Below, in pieces: positions 7,375 through 17,883 of a DNA stretch of 64,000 bases. Below the pieces are notes generated by a model. The model worked only from the letters and a program-made list of their open reading frames with translations. It was not told the DNA's origin and searched no databases. Position 1 is the stretch's first letter. Every line of letters begins with the position of its first letter. Origin of the DNA: Bacteroidota bacterium (lineage in GTDB: Bacteria > Bacteroidota > Bacteroidia > Chitinophagales > Chitinophagaceae); NCBI GenBank assembly GCA_013286305.1, contig JABDFW010000002.1, positions 1 to 64,000 on the forward strand. Direction: 5' to 3'. The position numbers and the translations under genes are program-made.

Positions 7375-10248
7375 CTAAAAAACATTATAGGCAAAACTTA
7401 CATAATATAAGGCGCCAATGGCAGGGTTACCAAAGGCTGTTATATAATAATGGTTAAGTATATTGGTGCCCCCCAATTTTATTAATGATTTAATTTTTGG
7501 CAGCTTATAGCTTATCTGTGCATCAATGGTGCTGAAAGCGGATACATCGCCCTGTTTAAAATCTGCCTCTGTAAAATAGGTATCCTGCCATCTCCACTGT
7601 ATATTAAACCCAAAAAGTTTATTGTGCCCGAACCCGCTGTTTGAGAAGCCAATATTCGCCCTATACCTCGGTGTATTGAAATAAGTGGCAAAATTTGGAT
7701 CAGGGTTATCAATTACATCAGATGAAAGGTTGGCATCTATTGCATAGTTATTATTCAATAAATAATCAAGCCCAACACCAAACCCTTTTGTATGAACGGT
7801 GTTAGGGCTGTTTACAGAAACCGAGAACCCTGTACCGGTAGCCAACTGGTAACAGGAAACCCTGCCTATAAAATTATTGTAAGTTGCATAATAACCATAT
7901 ACATCAACCAGGAAACGTTTGTTATACAGCCCCTTGTAACCAAGTTCCCAACTATTTACTGTTTCAGGCTTATAGGTACCAAAAGTTTGCTGCACAAGCA
8001 CTGCCGGGTTACCGGTTTGGCTATAAGCCTGTACACTTGCGGGGGTATATACCGGCTCTGTATCAAAATGGTAAAATTGCCTCAACTGCGGCAGGCCGCC
8101 AATGAGAATGCCCGCACCGGTGTTAAGGTTTATCCATTGGTTTTGGTTAGATGGAAACCTGTAAGCGTTTTGATAAGACGCCCTTATGTTCTGGTCAGGG
8201 GCCACCGTAACCACTGCGGAAAACCTTGGGGTAAATTTACCGTCAAAGTTTTCATTTTTGTCGTATCTGCCTGAAGCTGTCAATTTTAACTTATCCTCAA
8301 AAAACTTTTTCGCCACCTGCACGTAGGCGCCAAATTCCGATGTGTTTATAGGCCCCGCGCTATCGGCAAATAAAGTGCCCTGGGAGTTAAGCCTGTAAAC
8401 CCTGTAGCTTGCACCTACCAGCACTTCAGCAAACTTAACAATACTTGTAAAGTTGTATTGCCCTTCAACATGATACAAATTCGTTCTATCTAAAAACTTG
8501 CCACCCTTCGGTATTGGCTTGCTAACCACGGTATCAAAAATGGTTCTAAACTCCTGCGAACCTGGCGCCGGACGCCCCTGATCGGCAAAAGCACGCGCTG
8601 CGTTAAACGCCTGCATGCTGCTGGCCCCCTGCGATACAGCCTGAACATAAGCCGCTGTAAATTGGGGATACCACGTTGTGCTTGGCTTCCATGCCTCATT
8701 AAATAGCTGGGTCGCGATAGTGGCATTAAATGCATCACCCGAATTTTCAAGTGTGGCATAGGCTTTAACGAACCAGTTGTCGTTTTTAACTTCAAATTTA
8801 TACTGCCCTATCTGCAGGTTTTTTAACGAATACCTGTCGCTGCCCGTATATACAGTATTACCGGTACCATAATTTGCAATCAACGACATTTCAGTTCCGG
8901 AATTTATTTTATAATAAAGGCCACCGCTTATTCTTACATCAACAGTAGTATTATCAATAACTTCATTTTCTTTATACCCTGTACGGCTTACATTTTGGTT
9001 AGGTATAATATTGTTCCTTAGTCCAAAATAAAAGGGTACAAGGTTTGTTACAGGCCCCTGCAAAGCCGCGGGTAAAGAACTGATAAAAGCGCCAATTTGG
9101 GCAGGTGTTGCATTTGCAGGTAAGTTAGCATTCATCGCCTGTACAATATCCAGCGTATTGCCTGTAGCAGCCAATATACCTGCCCTTGTTTGGCTTTGAA
9201 CAGCATTAGCTACCCCAAATATATTTGCACTTGTTTCGTCGCCATAAACATTTACCCCATCATAATTGGGGTCAGTTTCCCTGGTACCCGGTATCACATG
9301 GCTGTTTACGCCTGTTCCAACACCGGTGTAATCAGATTGGTCATTGGCTACCCAGTCTTTTGCCTGTATAAATTGGGCGCCTATTTTAAAAGCAAATTTA
9401 TCGCCGATCTTTTGGCCCCACCTGAAGCTGAAATCGTAATAAGGCGAAACCCCGATAGGGTCGTTATTGCTGCTCCCGTCAATATGATTTACACCTGTTT
9501 TTACCTGTGCGCTAAAACCCTGGTATTTAAAAGGGTCTTTTGAAGTGATGAGCAATGTACCGTTCATGCCACCAGAACCATAAAGAGCAGATGATGCACC
9601 CGGCAACAGTTCCATATTATCAACATCCAGCTCTGTTAACCCAACTACACCGCCTACGGAAAAATTAAGTCCGGGCGCCTGGTTATCCATTCCATCTACA
9701 AACTGGTTTACCCGTGTATTGCCACTGCCATTAAAACCCCTGGTTGTAATAGAGGTAAAAGTAAGGCTTGAACTGGTAACATCAACTCCTTTTAAAGTTT
9801 TTACCAGGTCGTAGTAACTTGTTGTAGGTGAGTTCCTGATATTTGCCGCACTCACCCTTTCAATGGAAACGGGTGATTCTAATATTCTTTCCGGCACACG
9901 GGATGCTGCAACAACAATGTCCTGGCCTAATGTGTATGCAGTTTCAAGATCAACTGACATATTGCTTTCAGTTGCAGATGTTACCTGTACTTCCTTTGCA
10001 GCATAGCCTACTGATGATATTACCAGCGTAAAGGGGGGCTTTTGCAGGGTAACGAATTTAAAATCACCTTTATCATTTGAATAAGTACCTATGGATGTAC
10101 CCTTAATAATTACTGAAACAGCCGAAATCCCTTCCTTTGAAGTGCTATTTCTTACATGCCCCGTTATAGTAACAGAACCCTGGGAAAATACGGGCACTGA
10201 AAACAACACCGTTATTGCAAAAACTACACAGGATATTAAATTTTTCAT
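7375..10248 (-). CDS. TonB-dependent receptor with carboxypeptidase-regulatory-like domain
   Basis: The protein is 957 residues with a signal peptide of about 22 residues ending VFSQ. Next come a carboxypeptidase-regulatory-like beta-sandwich (about 25-110) and a TonB plug (about 115-240) containing ITTRGFNGSGNTRVNQFVDG and LLPGASSALYGSGGMNG. The C-terminal barrel ends YYVSFAYNVF. It is longer than classical siderophore receptors but lacks the SusC motif near the plug end, and no SusD neighbour is present. The gene stands alone, with a strong terminator downstream. Transport substrate unknown. Confidence 0.93.
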   Translation of the reverse strand: MKNLISCVVFAITVLFSVPVFSQGSVTITGHVRNSTSKEGISAVSVIIKGTSIGTYSNDKGDFKFVTLQKPPFTLVISSVGYAAKEVQVTSATESNMSVDLETAYTLGQDIVVAASRVPERILESPVSIERVSAANIRNSPTTSYYDLVKTLKGVDVTSSSLTFTSITTRGFNGSGNTRVNQFVDGMDNQAPGLNFSVGGVVGLTELDVDNMELLPGASSALYGSGGMNGTLLITSKDPFKYQGFSAQVKTGVNHIDGSSNNDPIGVSPYYDFSFRWGQKIGDKFAFKIGAQFIQAKDWVANDQSDYTGVGTGVNSHVIPGTRETDPNYDGVNVYGDETSANIFGVANAVQSQTRAGILAATGNTLDIVQAMNANLPANATPAQIGAFISSLPAALQGPVTNLVPFYFGLRNNIIPNQNVSRTGYKENEVIDNTTVDVRISGGLYYKINSGTEMSLIANYGTGNTVYTGSDRYSLKNLQIGQYKFEVKNDNWFVKAYATLENSGDAFNATIATQLFNEAWKPSTTWYPQFTAAYVQAVSQGASSMQAFNAARAFADQGRPAPGSQEFRTIFDTVVSKPIPKGGKFLDRTNLYHVEGQYNFTSIVKFAEVLVGASYRVYRLNSQGTLFADSAGPINTSEFGAYVQVAKKFFEDKLKLTASGRYDKNENFDGKFTPRFSAVVTVAPDQNIRASYQNAYRFPSNQNQWINLNTGAGILIGGLPQLRQFYHFDTEPVYTPASVQAYSQTGNPAVLVQQTFGTYKPETVNSWELGYKGLYNKRFLVDVYGYYATYNNFIGRVSCYQLATGTGFSVSVNSPNTVHTKGFGVGLDYLLNNNYAIDANLSSDVIDNPDPNFATYFNTPRYRANIGFSNSGFGHNKLFGFNIQWRWQDTYFTEADFKQGDVSAFSTIDAQISYKLPKIKSLIKLGGTNILNHYYITAFGNPAIGALYYVSFAYNVF

Positions 10249-10392
10249 TTGGCAGTAGTTTAATTATCAGCAAAATAGCAATAGTTATAATTAAATTAAA
10301 ACTTTATTGCGTAAAATTTACAGTTTTATCTTCTTTTAAGGTTTATACTCCTATAAAGTGCCATATTTCGTGATAAAAACTATTTTTGGGCC

Positions 10393-11325
10393 ATGGCAAA
10401 TTTCAAATTCCCCCAACAAACCGCTTTTTATAAAGGAAAAGTAAGAGATGTTTATACCATTAATAACAAATGGCTGGTAATGATAGCAAGTAACCGCATT
10501 TCCGCATTTGACGTTATTTTGCCCGAACCCATCCCTTATAAAGGGCAGGTTTTAAACCAGGTTGCTGCATATATGCTAACCGCAACAAAAGATATTTGCC
10601 CCAACTGGCTGGTTGATACACCGGCGCCAAATGTGGCTGCCGGCCTTCGCTGTGAGCCCTTTAAAATTGAAATGGTTGTACGTGGCAACCTTACAGGGCA
10701 CGCATGGCGAACTTATTCTTCCGGCAGGAGGATTTTATGCGGGGTAACTATGCCAGATGGAATGAAGGAAAATGATCTTTTTCCAACTCCTATCATTACT
10801 CCATCCACAAAGGCAGAAGAAGGCCATGATGAAGATATTTCAAAAGAAGAAATTATAGCGAAAGGCATTGCAACCGGGGAAGACTGGGATATTTTGGAAA
10901 AATATGCGCTTGCTCTTTTTGAAAGGGGAAAAGAAATTGCCGCTAAAAGGGGATTGATACTTGTTGATACAAAATATGAGTTTGGAAGGCTTGATGGCAA
11001 TATAGTTTTAATGGATGAAGTACATACGCCTGACTCATCCCGCTATTTTTATGCAGATGGTTTTGAAGAACGCCAGCAAAAAGGTGAACGCCAAAAGCAA
11101 TTAAGCAAAGAGTTTGTTCGTGAATGGCTTATTGCAAATAATTTTATGGGAAAGGAGGGGCAAACGGTTCCTGTGATGGATACTGAATGGGTAAATACCA
11201 TTTCAAAACGTTACATTGAATTATACGAGCATGTTATAGGCGAAACATTTGTACCACAGGATTTAAGCGATGACGAAACATACGAAAGAATAATGAAATC
11301 GCTTGAGAAGAACGGCGTTATATAA
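10393..11325 (+). CDS. purC: Phosphoribosylaminoimidazole-succinocarboxamide synthase
   Basis: PurC (SAICAR synthase) ligates aspartate to CAIR with ATP in de novo purine synthesis. The 310-residue length fits the longer form of the family. Recognisable segments are [58 protein letters not shown] and the late [14 protein letters not shown]. The ATG at 10393 gives the family N-terminus directly. The gene points toward trhO, leaving only 5 bp between the two stop codons. No other pur gene is adjacent. Confidence 0.97.
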   Translation: MANFKFPQQTAFYKGKVRDVYTINNKWLVMIASNRISAFDVILPEPIPYKGQVLNQVAAYMLTATKDICPNWLVDTPAPNVAAGLRCEPFKIEMVVRGNLTGHAWRTYSSGRRILCGVTMPDGMKENDLFPTPIITPSTKAEEGHDEDISKEEIIAKGIATGEDWDILEKYALALFERGKEIAAKRGLILVDTKYEFGRLDGNIVLMDEVHTPDSSRYFYADGFEERQQKGERQKQLSKEFVREWLIANNFMGKEGQTVPVMDTEWVNTISKRYIELYEHVIGETFVPQDLSDDETYERIMKSLEKNGVI

Positions 11326-11330
11326 TGTTC

Positions 11331-12380
11331 TTACTCCTCCTTTTTTAGTCCCTTTAGTTTTGGCCTTAACCTCACTTTGCTTTTATTAAAAATATTCTGG
11401 CCTTTGTCAATACCCTTGCGTATTTGCATTTGCCTTTCAACGGGCAGGTCAATAGTATCCTTACATTCAATGCTACAGCAGCCATCATATTTTGCAGCAC
11501 ATTCTTCACATTGAATGAATAATAGATGGCACCCGTTATTTTTACAATTGGTATGTGTGTCGCAAGGTTTGCCGCACTGGTGGCAGTGTGCTATTACATC
11601 TTCTGTTATCCGCTCTCCAAGCCTTTCGTCAAACACAAAATTTTTACCAATAAATTTGCTTTCTAACCCTTGCTCCTGTATCTCTCTTGCATAATTAATT
11701 ATCCCTCCTTCCAGGTGAGATACATTTTTAAATCCTTTGTGCAGCATAAAAGCACTGGCTTTCTCGCAGCGTATGCCGCCGGTGCAATACATAATTATAT
11801 TCTTTTCTTCCTTACCCTTAAGCATATCAGCGGCCATAGGCAACTGGTCGCGAAAAGTGTCAGAAGGCACTTCAACAGCTCTTACAAAATGCCCCACCTC
11901 GTATTCGTAGTGGTTGCGCATGTCCACAATAATTGTATCCTCATCATTCATCAAAGCATTCATTTCACCGGCATTAACATACCGCCCTTTATTATTCATA
12001 TTGAATGTGGTGTCAGTAATACCATCGGCCACGATCTTTTCCCTTACTTTCACCTTCAATACCCAAAACGACTTACCGTCGTCATCAACAGCGATGTTCA
12101 AACGCGCGCCGTTTAAAGGCTCAATTGAATACAAAAATGACCGGAATGCCTCAAGGCTTTCAGAGGGTACACTTACCTGTGCATTGATGCCCTCCCTAGC
12201 AACATAGATGCGCCCAAAAACCTTAAGGCTGAATAAATTTTTGTACAAATGGTCGCGGAATTCCTGTGGATTTTGAATAGGAAAATATTGATAAAAACTA
12301 ATTGTTGTCCGGGGCATGGGTTCTTCCATAAGGCGTTTTTTCAACTCCTCACCCGAAATGCGGTTATGTAATACAGCCAT
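11331..12380 (-). CDS. trhO: Rhodanese-type tRNA uridine(34) hydroxylase TrhO
   Basis: TrhO (YceA family) hydroxylates U34 of some tRNAs to 5-hydroxyuridine using oxygen. The 349-residue protein has an N-terminal acylphosphatase-like part (about 25-125). A rhodanese domain follows, with [13 protein letters not shown] and the active loop [15 protein letters not shown] near residue 198. The C-terminal segment is cysteine-rich ([35 protein letters not shown]) and probably binds zinc; it is usual in this family. An exact -7 box on the minus strand at 12493-12500 is a possible promoter with a long leader. Confidence 0.95.
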   Translation of the reverse strand: MAVLHNRISGEELKKRLMEEPMPRTTISFYQYFPIQNPQEFRDHLYKNLFSLKVFGRIYVAREGINAQVSVPSESLEAFRSFLYSIEPLNGARLNIAVDDDGKSFWVLKVKVREKIVADGITDTTFNMNNKGRYVNAGEMNALMNDEDTIIVDMRNHYEYEVGHFVRAVEVPSDTFRDQLPMAADMLKGKEEKNIIMYCTGGIRCEKASAFMLHKGFKNVSHLEGGIINYAREIQEQGLESKFIGKNFVFDERLGERITEDVIAHCHQCGKPCDTHTNCKNNGCHLLFIQCEECAAKYDGCCSIECKDTIDLPVERQMQIRKGIDKGQNIFNKSKVRLRPKLKGLKKEE

Positions 12381-12615
12381 TTTATTTTTAGTATTTCAGA
12401 CATCGGGCGCCTGCTGATCTTTGTAACAGTATTTCGCCCAATATTCCATTGACAATATGGATCTGCTTGCATGGCAGACAAAATATCAGGTGCAAAAATA
12501 CATATTATGATTTTAATATCATTTTAAGTAAGTGCTTAAAAATCATATAAATCTTTAGGGCAAGACGGCTTAGCTGTGTTCTTCATACTACTTTCGCCAC
12601 GTAATCTTTTATAAG

Positions 12616-13008
12616 TTGTTGGGTGACCTTACATCATATCAAATAAGCGGGCTTGTACAATTAGCTGCATACAGAAAACAATTTTATTCGGTAAACCCTT
12701 TATCAATTGCATCTTCCCCCAAAAAAATAAAAAATGATGTTATAACAAAATTTATTGAACTTTTTTGCGGGCATAATTTTGCAGATACGGATTACAGCGT
12801 TATACAGCAGGAACCGTTAGAATACGATACGCTTGATGAATGGATTGAGCAGGCTTCAATAGGTGCTATACTAAAAAGCTTTACCTACTTTATATGGACC
12901 GATAAAATACTGGAAGGGTATTTTAGAACGAGAATAGAAAATAATATCATAGATAAATTATTGCAGCGCCTGGAAATATTGTTAAAAGAAGAGCGCATTG
13001 TTGCATAG
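12616..13008 (+). CDS. Hypothetical protein, 130 residues
   Basis: I do not recognise a family. The frame has no ATG near its start. The best start is TTG at 12616, and an in-frame stop lies at 12571-12573. The predicted protein is soluble, without signal peptide or membrane segment, and largely helical in its second half (YFRTRIENNIIDKLLQRLEI). A near-match to the -7 box, TACTTTCG at 12589-12596, lies just upstream. It converges with the membrane-protein gene at 13026. The amino-acid composition looks natural rather than like an antisense shadow, so I call it a gene with moderate confidence. Confidence 0.6.
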   Translation: MLGDLTSYQISGLVQLAAYRKQFYSVNPLSIASSPKKIKNDVITKFIELFCGHNFADTDYSVIQQEPLEYDTLDEWIEQASIGAILKSFTYFIWTDKILEGYFRTRIENNIIDKLLQRLEILLKEERIVA

Positions 13009-13025
13009 TTAAAAAACGACAGGCC

Positions 13026-13391
13026 TTACGCTATATCCTGGTTCATCGCTCCAATCCGTCGTGCAAAACTTCCTGTTAAAGCTGCAAATCCTGATACAAG
13101 GCCGCCAACAAAAGCTGAAATAAGAATAAGCAGAATATAAGAACCGCCCAATGGCAGTACCTGCGCAATTTTTTGTGACAACAAGTGTTCATTATTCACA
13201 TCAATAATAAAAGCAAGCGCACCCCATAACAGAAACATCCCAATAAACCCAGTGATAAATGCTTTCCAGCTTTTTTGATGTACCGCTGCGGCTATAACAG
13301 CAGATGTAACAGCAAAACTCCACCACGGAAAATATAAAGGCGCTGCATAACCCAATAAAGCTGTTAAAAATATGGCCACTATAAATTTCAT
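13026..13391 (-). CDS. Small integral membrane protein, function unknown
   Basis: This 121-residue protein has about four hydrophobic helices: residues 3-20, 25-38, 45-63 and 82-108. The first is glycine/alanine-rich (AIFLTALLGYAAPLYFPWW). It has no recognisable catalytic motif. The gene follows the penicillin-acylase-family gene on the same strand with a 13-bp gap, so the two are probably cotranscribed. The C-terminal tail (SFARRIGAMNQDIA) is short and polar. Role unknown. Confidence 0.72.
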   Translation of the reverse strand: MKFIVAIFLTALLGYAAPLYFPWWSFAVTSAVIAAAVHQKSWKAFITGFIGMFLLWGALAFIIDVNNEHLLSQKIAQVLPLGGSYILLILISAFVGGLVSGFAALTGSFARRIGAMNQDIA

Positions 13392-13404
13392 TAGTCTCTA
13401 TTTA

Positions 13405-15879
13405 TCATTTTAAAAATGTCATGCTTCCTGCAAGTTTTTGCCTTTGCATATTTTCTTTAGTAAATATTTGTATCCGGTAATATTGCCCGGTTACCCATTT
13501 ATCAATAAACGTATCGTAATATTTACTTCCCGGGTTACCGCTTTGCCCGCCCGGATACAGGCCATAGGCTTCCGTCTCATCTGTAAGTTGTACTATCATT
13601 CTCCAGCTTGGGCCATTGTATTTTTTGTAAGCATTGATTACTCCCCTGCCCCCGCCGGAAAACAAATGAAACCTGCTTAAAGCGGGTATGCTTAACAGGT
13701 GTTTTACTCCACTATCTTTAAACTTAGCCCAAACGAGAGCATTTCTTTTTTCTGCATCCTTAAGCACAGGAATGATCTTTTTAAAAGCCATCGTAACAAC
13801 ATCCCTCATTGTTTCTTTTTGAGGGGTTGTTATGTCATCTGCAAATTCATAAGCGGAGTCCTTCATTAATGCGTGCAGCAAGGTAGTGTTGAACGAATTG
13901 GTTTTAAGAATATCCGGCAATGGGAGTTGCGTTACTGAAAATTCATCCTGGTACATACAAACTTTCAGGCTGTCCCACCAGGGTGTAAAAACAGTGGGGC
14001 CTTCCTCTGTTGCATCATTTCTTAAATTCCATGACCGGAAAATATCGAGGTATTTTTTTTCATCATCGTTCAATAACGATTCATTGATATATTTCAATAA
14101 AGACGGCCTTGCCATTTCTGCTAAAAGGTTATAATTATCAGTCTGCATTTGCTGCATATCTTCTGCGGTAATTTTTTGCATGCCCGATAATTTCCTGTTT
14201 ATAATGTTGGGCCGAAAATATTCAAAGCTTAATCCTCCAATATAATAAGGGTATGATGTATCATACGCATATTGGTTTGCACTGCTTACAAAGCCCCTTG
14301 CGGGATTTTGCAGGATCAAATTTTCACTGTCGGGAATTGAAGTATAGGCATAACTGCTGTCGTAACCGGGCATAACAAAATCACCCTGCCTTCTCCACTT
14401 TGCCCCGAAACTCCCTTCCTCTTTTATGGCAATATCCCCGTTCTTTGAAGCAAAAACAAAATTCTGCCCCGGGTTGCTAAAAGTTACGATCGCATTTTTA
14501 TAGTCATCAATATTTTTAGCCCTGTCTAATAACATAAACGTCTTCAGTTCATCAGTTCCGTCATGCGCTGTCCAGTGGCAGGCATATGCTTTTTCGTTAT
14601 GCATTTTATCAGGATAACTTTTGTCGTACATAACCGGCCCCCAAAGGGTCATGGCTATTTTTTCTACTCGATCAGGCTGGCCTTTAATTTTTATCACCTC
14701 ATTTCTAAAATCTGTCTTCTTCCATTCAAAATTATACAGGTAATGCTGCATAGTACTATCCTGGAATTTAATTTCATAATAATCCTTTACGTCACGTTCA
14801 GCATTGGTAACGCCCCATGCACAATTATCATTAAACCCGATAATGATGGCCGGTGCACCGGGGAAACTCACTCCATATACATTATAACCCGGCACAGATA
14901 TCTGCATTTCATACCAAAGGGAAGGAAGGTTGAGGTCAAGATGAGGGTCACTGCACAAAATAGGTTTCCCACTTTTTGTTTTTGAACCCGAAACTGCCCA
15001 GTTATTGCTGCCGTTATCAGGATCCGGTTTTACGGGTTTTGCCGGAACTTTTACACCCTCTTTATAATTAAAGTAAAGAGAATCTCCTGATGCAGGTATC
15101 TTTAAAGCTATTCCCGGTTTTGCAAAATGAGTTCCTTTCGGAATGATATTTTGAATAGAATCCTGACCATAAGGAAAAAGTTTTTCAAACTGTGTCTTCG
15201 TAAAAACGGCTTTCGCATTGGTCATTTCAAAATCATCATCCCCCCCCGTAAGATCGTAGCTCATGTATTTAAGAAAAAGCGCGGATTTAAGGTTTGTCCA
15301 TGGCTCAGGTTTATAATCAAGCAGTTTGTATTCCAGCGGGTAATCCCCCTCATTCATCGTATTTATGTATGCATTAACGCCCGCCGTGTAAGAATCAAGC
15401 GCCTCTTTAGTTTGCGCGTCAGCTTCCATAGCTTTCAGTGAGTTTTCTGCAGCATACACCATTCCAAGGCGGCGGAAATAAATATCAATTTTCAGAAAAT
15501 TTGTGCCATTGCTTTTTTCACCAAATATCTCGCTCAATCTTCCCGCAGCGGCGTAGGTTTGAAATTCCATTTGCCATAAACGGAATTTTGCATGCAGGTA
15601 TCCCTGCACAAAATATGCGTCTGCGTCATTCTCTGCAAACACATGCGGCACCAGCCTGTCATCAAAATACACTTCGGCCTTACCTTTTAGGCCATCAAGT
15701 TTCAATTCACCGTTAAATTCCGTGTTTGCAGCTTCTGCATTTTGCCAAAAACCCTTTTGAGGTGAAAGAAAATAACCCAGCCTTGGTGTTTTAGCAGTGC
15801 CTGCCGGTAATGGCGTGTCTAACACAATAATTAAGGCAGTTGTTATGGCGGCAAAAAGTATTAAATAGAAGACCCTCAT
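13405..15879 (-). CDS. Penicillin acylase family protein (Ntn hydrolase)
   Basis: The product is about 824 residues from the ATG at 15879, which starts directly with the hydrophobic export segment MRVFYLILFAAITTALIIV. The frame is open to 15933, but that extension precedes the signal and lies in repeat DNA. Family enzymes are periplasmic amidases or N-acyl-homoserine-lactone acylases. They self-cleave to expose an N-terminal serine, here S291 in DNGSNNWAVSG. Other conserved parts are CSDPHLDLNLPSLWYEM, FPGAPAIIIGFNDNCAWGVTN and FASKNGDIAIKEEG. The likely product is an alpha/beta heterodimer. The natural substrate cannot be told from sequence. Confidence 0.92.
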   Translation of the reverse strand: MRVFYLILFAAITTALIIVLDTPLPAGTAKTPRLGYFLSPQKGFWQNAEAANTEFNGELKLDGLKGKAEVYFDDRLVPHVFAENDADAYFVQGYLHAKFRLWQMEFQTYAAAGRLSEIFGEKSNGTNFLKIDIYFRRLGMVYAAENSLKAMEADAQTKEALDSYTAGVNAYINTMNEGDYPLEYKLLDYKPEPWTNLKSALFLKYMSYDLTGGDDDFEMTNAKAVFTKTQFEKLFPYGQDSIQNIIPKGTHFAKPGIALKIPASGDSLYFNYKEGVKVPAKPVKPDPDNGSNNWAVSGSKTKSGKPILCSDPHLDLNLPSLWYEMQISVPGYNVYGVSFPGAPAIIIGFNDNCAWGVTNAERDVKDYYEIKFQDSTMQHYLYNFEWKKTDFRNEVIKIKGQPDRVEKIAMTLWGPVMYDKSYPDKMHNEKAYACHWTAHDGTDELKTFMLLDRAKNIDDYKNAIVTFSNPGQNFVFASKNGDIAIKEEGSFGAKWRRQGDFVMPGYDSSYAYTSIPDSENLILQNPARGFVSSANQYAYDTSYPYYIGGLSFEYFRPNIINRKLSGMQKITAEDMQQMQTDNYNLLAEMARPSLLKYINESLLNDDEKKYLDIFRSWNLRNDATEEGPTVFTPWWDSLKVCMYQDEFSVTQLPLPDILKTNSFNTTLLHALMKDSAYEFADDITTPQKETMRDVVTMAFKKIIPVLKDAEKRNALVWAKFKDSGVKHLLSIPALSRFHLFSGGGRGVINAYKKYNGPSWRMIVQLTDETEAYGLYPGGQSGNPGSKYYDTFIDKWVTGQYYRIQIFTKENMQRQKLAGSMTFLK

Positions 15880-15933
15880 GAAGAGATTTTGAAATGAAAG
15901 TACGGAAAATGTTGATAAGGGGAAGAAGTTCAT

Positions 15934-16049
15934 GGCTCATAGTTCATGGCAATACATGCGAAGATTAGTTTTTTACTATGAGCCAGTGAGAAGACGTTCA
16001 TGGTTCGTAGTTAATAGTTCATAGCAATACATGCGAAGATTAGTGTTTT
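15934..16049. repeat. Intergenic direct and inverted repeats
   Basis: A 36-bp sequence starting ATAGTTCATGGCAATACATG is present twice, at 15939-15974 and 16014-16049, offset by 75 bp, with two or three mismatches. In addition GGCTCATAGT (15934-15943) is perfectly inverted at 15975-15984. The words TTCATGG, TAATAG and TTCATAG also occur at 2464-2488. It lies between bioF and the acylase gene. Function unknown. Confidence 0.75.
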
Positions 16050-16064
16050 AATACGAATCATTAG

Positions 16065-17162
16065 TTATGAACGGTCTGCCAGTACTGAAATCAACTTATC
16101 CACTTCTTCAACGGTATTAAACGCGTGTAGTATTATACGAAGCCGTTCTTTTTCTTTTGGTACTGTTGGATATAAAATGGCACGAACATCAAGTTGGTTT
16201 TCCTGTAGCCTGCCCGCTATTTTTTTGGCCGCATCATTGCCAGGTACAAGTACAATTTGAATAGGTGTTTGCGATAGTAATTTTTCAAAAGGGAGAGATA
16301 CTGATTGAAATTTTTTGATCAGCCTGCCCAGGCACTCTCTCTCCTGTTTCAGACCGGGAAACAAGAGATAGCTTTGCTTAATAACGGCCGCGGCATGCTC
16401 TGGCAAGGCAGTGGAATAAATAAAACTCCTGGCAAAATTAATAAGATAATCTTTTAGCCGCATTGAACCCAATATAACCGCGCCATGGCAACCAAGTGCC
16501 TTGCCAAATGCATGCATCCGGCAAAATACCTTTTTATGCAGTTTAAGATGTTGCGCTAACGCTTCTCCCTTTTCGCCAATAATGCCGGTTGCATGCGCTT
16601 CATCAAGAATAAGATGTGCTTTATATTTTTCGGACAAAGCAACAAGTTCACCCAAAGGGCATATATCGCCGTCCATACTGAACACAGATTCTGTTACAAT
16701 AAAAATAGTACCTGTTGCATTCATTAATTTCTTTTCAAGGTCAGTCATATCGTTATGACTGAAAGAAAATGCCTTTGCAAATGACAGGCGTATGCCATCT
16801 CTTATGGAAGCATGAGACAATGCATCGTAAATAATGGTATCCCCTCTTTGGGCAACCGAGGCAAGCACACCTATATTGGCATCGTAACCTGAATTAAATA
16901 TTAATGCCGACTCACTTTCATGAAAGGTTGCAATTAGATTTTCTGTTTCTTCAATTAGCGGATAATTACCGGAGAGTAACCGCGAACCAGTTGAACCGGA
17001 AGAAAGATGGCCGTTGATAGATGACAGATAATTGCCTTTGACAATTCCCAAGTAATCGTTGCTGCAAAAATCAATCTTTGCCTGTGGCTGGGTAAAGGTA
17101 CGGTTAGCATTAAGCGACTTACGTTCATTTAATTTTTTATCAAGAAAATCATCGTTATACAT
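16065..17162 (-). CDS. bioF: 8-amino-7-oxononanoate synthase-like PLP enzyme
   Basis: This 365-residue alpha-oxoamine synthase most resembles BioF, which condenses pimeloyl-thioester with alanine in biotin synthesis. The glycine-rich N-terminal signature GSTGSRLLSGNYPLIEETE is present. The PLP contacts are LILDEAHATGIIG, and the Schiff-base lysine is K221 in HAFGKALGCHGA. Close relatives (2-amino-3-ketobutyrate CoA ligase, serine palmitoyltransferase) share the fold. The short length and the HAFGKALG motif favour BioF. No other bio gene is nearby, so the assignment rests on sequence alone. Confidence 0.82.
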   Translation of the reverse strand: MYNDDFLDKKLNERKSLNANRTFTQPQAKIDFCSNDYLGIVKGNYLSSINGHLSSGSTGSRLLSGNYPLIEETENLIATFHESESALIFNSGYDANIGVLASVAQRGDTIIYDALSHASIRDGIRLSFAKAFSFSHNDMTDLEKKLMNATGTIFIVTESVFSMDGDICPLGELVALSEKYKAHLILDEAHATGIIGEKGEALAQHLKLHKKVFCRMHAFGKALGCHGAVILGSMRLKDYLINFARSFIYSTALPEHAAAVIKQSYLLFPGLKQERECLGRLIKKFQSVSLPFEKLLSQTPIQIVLVPGNDAAKKIAGRLQENQLDVRAILYPTVPKEKERLRIILHAFNTVEEVDKLISVLADRS

Positions 17163-17226
17163 AATAAGAAAAATAAATAATCGGCAGGTAATGTATTACA
17201 CTGTGCGAAGATAATAGCAATCCTTC

Positions 17227-17865
17227 TTATGCACCTTCATCACCCGTTGCACCGGCTGTTGATTGATACTTTTCTACTCTTTCAAGCAAATCGGCTAATT
17301 TTACCTGCTCAGGATGATCAAGGCAACCCAGGAAATCTATGTAAGCCTTTTCCATATACTGGTAACTTTCAAACAGCTTATGTTCCCCCTTTGGAGTAAG
17401 TTTAAGACGGGTAGAACGCTTGTCTTCCGAATCGGTAGCTTCTTCTATAAAGCCTTTTTTTACAAGCCTGTTGGTTATTTCAACCGCGGTCGAATTCTCC
17501 AGCAGCATTTTTTTAGCGAGCTCCTTTTTATTTGGGCTTTTAAGCAGGTAAATGTAGGTAAGCATACTGTATTCATGATCTTTTGCAAGGCCAAGTTTTT
17601 TTATAACAGGTTTGCTTTTCATCTGCATGTACCTGTGTAGCCTTGAGATATATAACAATACCCTGGAACTTTCATTCAATTCCTCGGTAGCATATTCTGC
17701 TGTGCTTTTACCTGGCTTTAGCCCAGGCTTAAGCAAACCCTCGCCAGGGCCTGCCGTTGAGTGCTTTTCAATTATCCAGCGGGCAAATTGCTGTACACCT
17801 GCATTTTTATGAATGACCGAAAATTCTTCCCATAAAGTGATGACGGGTACTATGCTTGATGACAT
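17227..17865 (-). CDS. MarR-family transcriptional regulator
   Basis: The protein is about 212 residues from the ATG at 17865. A winged helix-turn-helix lies at about 95-170, with helices around HEYSMLTYIYLLKSPNKKELA and the wing segment EEATDSEDKRSTRLKLTPKG, diagnostic for MarR. The N-terminal 80 residues are an extension beyond the usual 140-residue family length. The upstream start at 17886 is unlikely because an exact -7 box overlaps it (17884-17891). The gene is divergent from a TonB receptor, so it may regulate that receptor and itself. Confidence 0.88.
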   Translation of the reverse strand: MSSSIVPVITLWEEFSVIHKNAGVQQFARWIIEKHSTAGPGEGLLKPGLKPGKSTAEYATEELNESSRVLLYISRLHRYMQMKSKPVIKKLGLAKDHEYSMLTYIYLLKSPNKKELAKKMLLENSTAVEITNRLVKKGFIEEATDSEDKRSTRLKLTPKGEHKLFESYQYMEKAYIDFLGCLDHPEQVKLADLLERVEKYQSTAGATGDEGA

Positions 17866-17883
17866 AATAAAACGGTTTTGTTG

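Noticed and set aside
7170-7394. Longer N-terminus for pdhB
   Set aside because: The extension overlaps the neighbouring gene and its terminator, lies upstream of the promoter and has no family similarity.
10382-10389. Exact -7 box (TATTTTTG) directly before purC
   Set aside because: It lies only 3 bp before the ATG, so transcription would start inside the gene; probably chance in AT-rich DNA.
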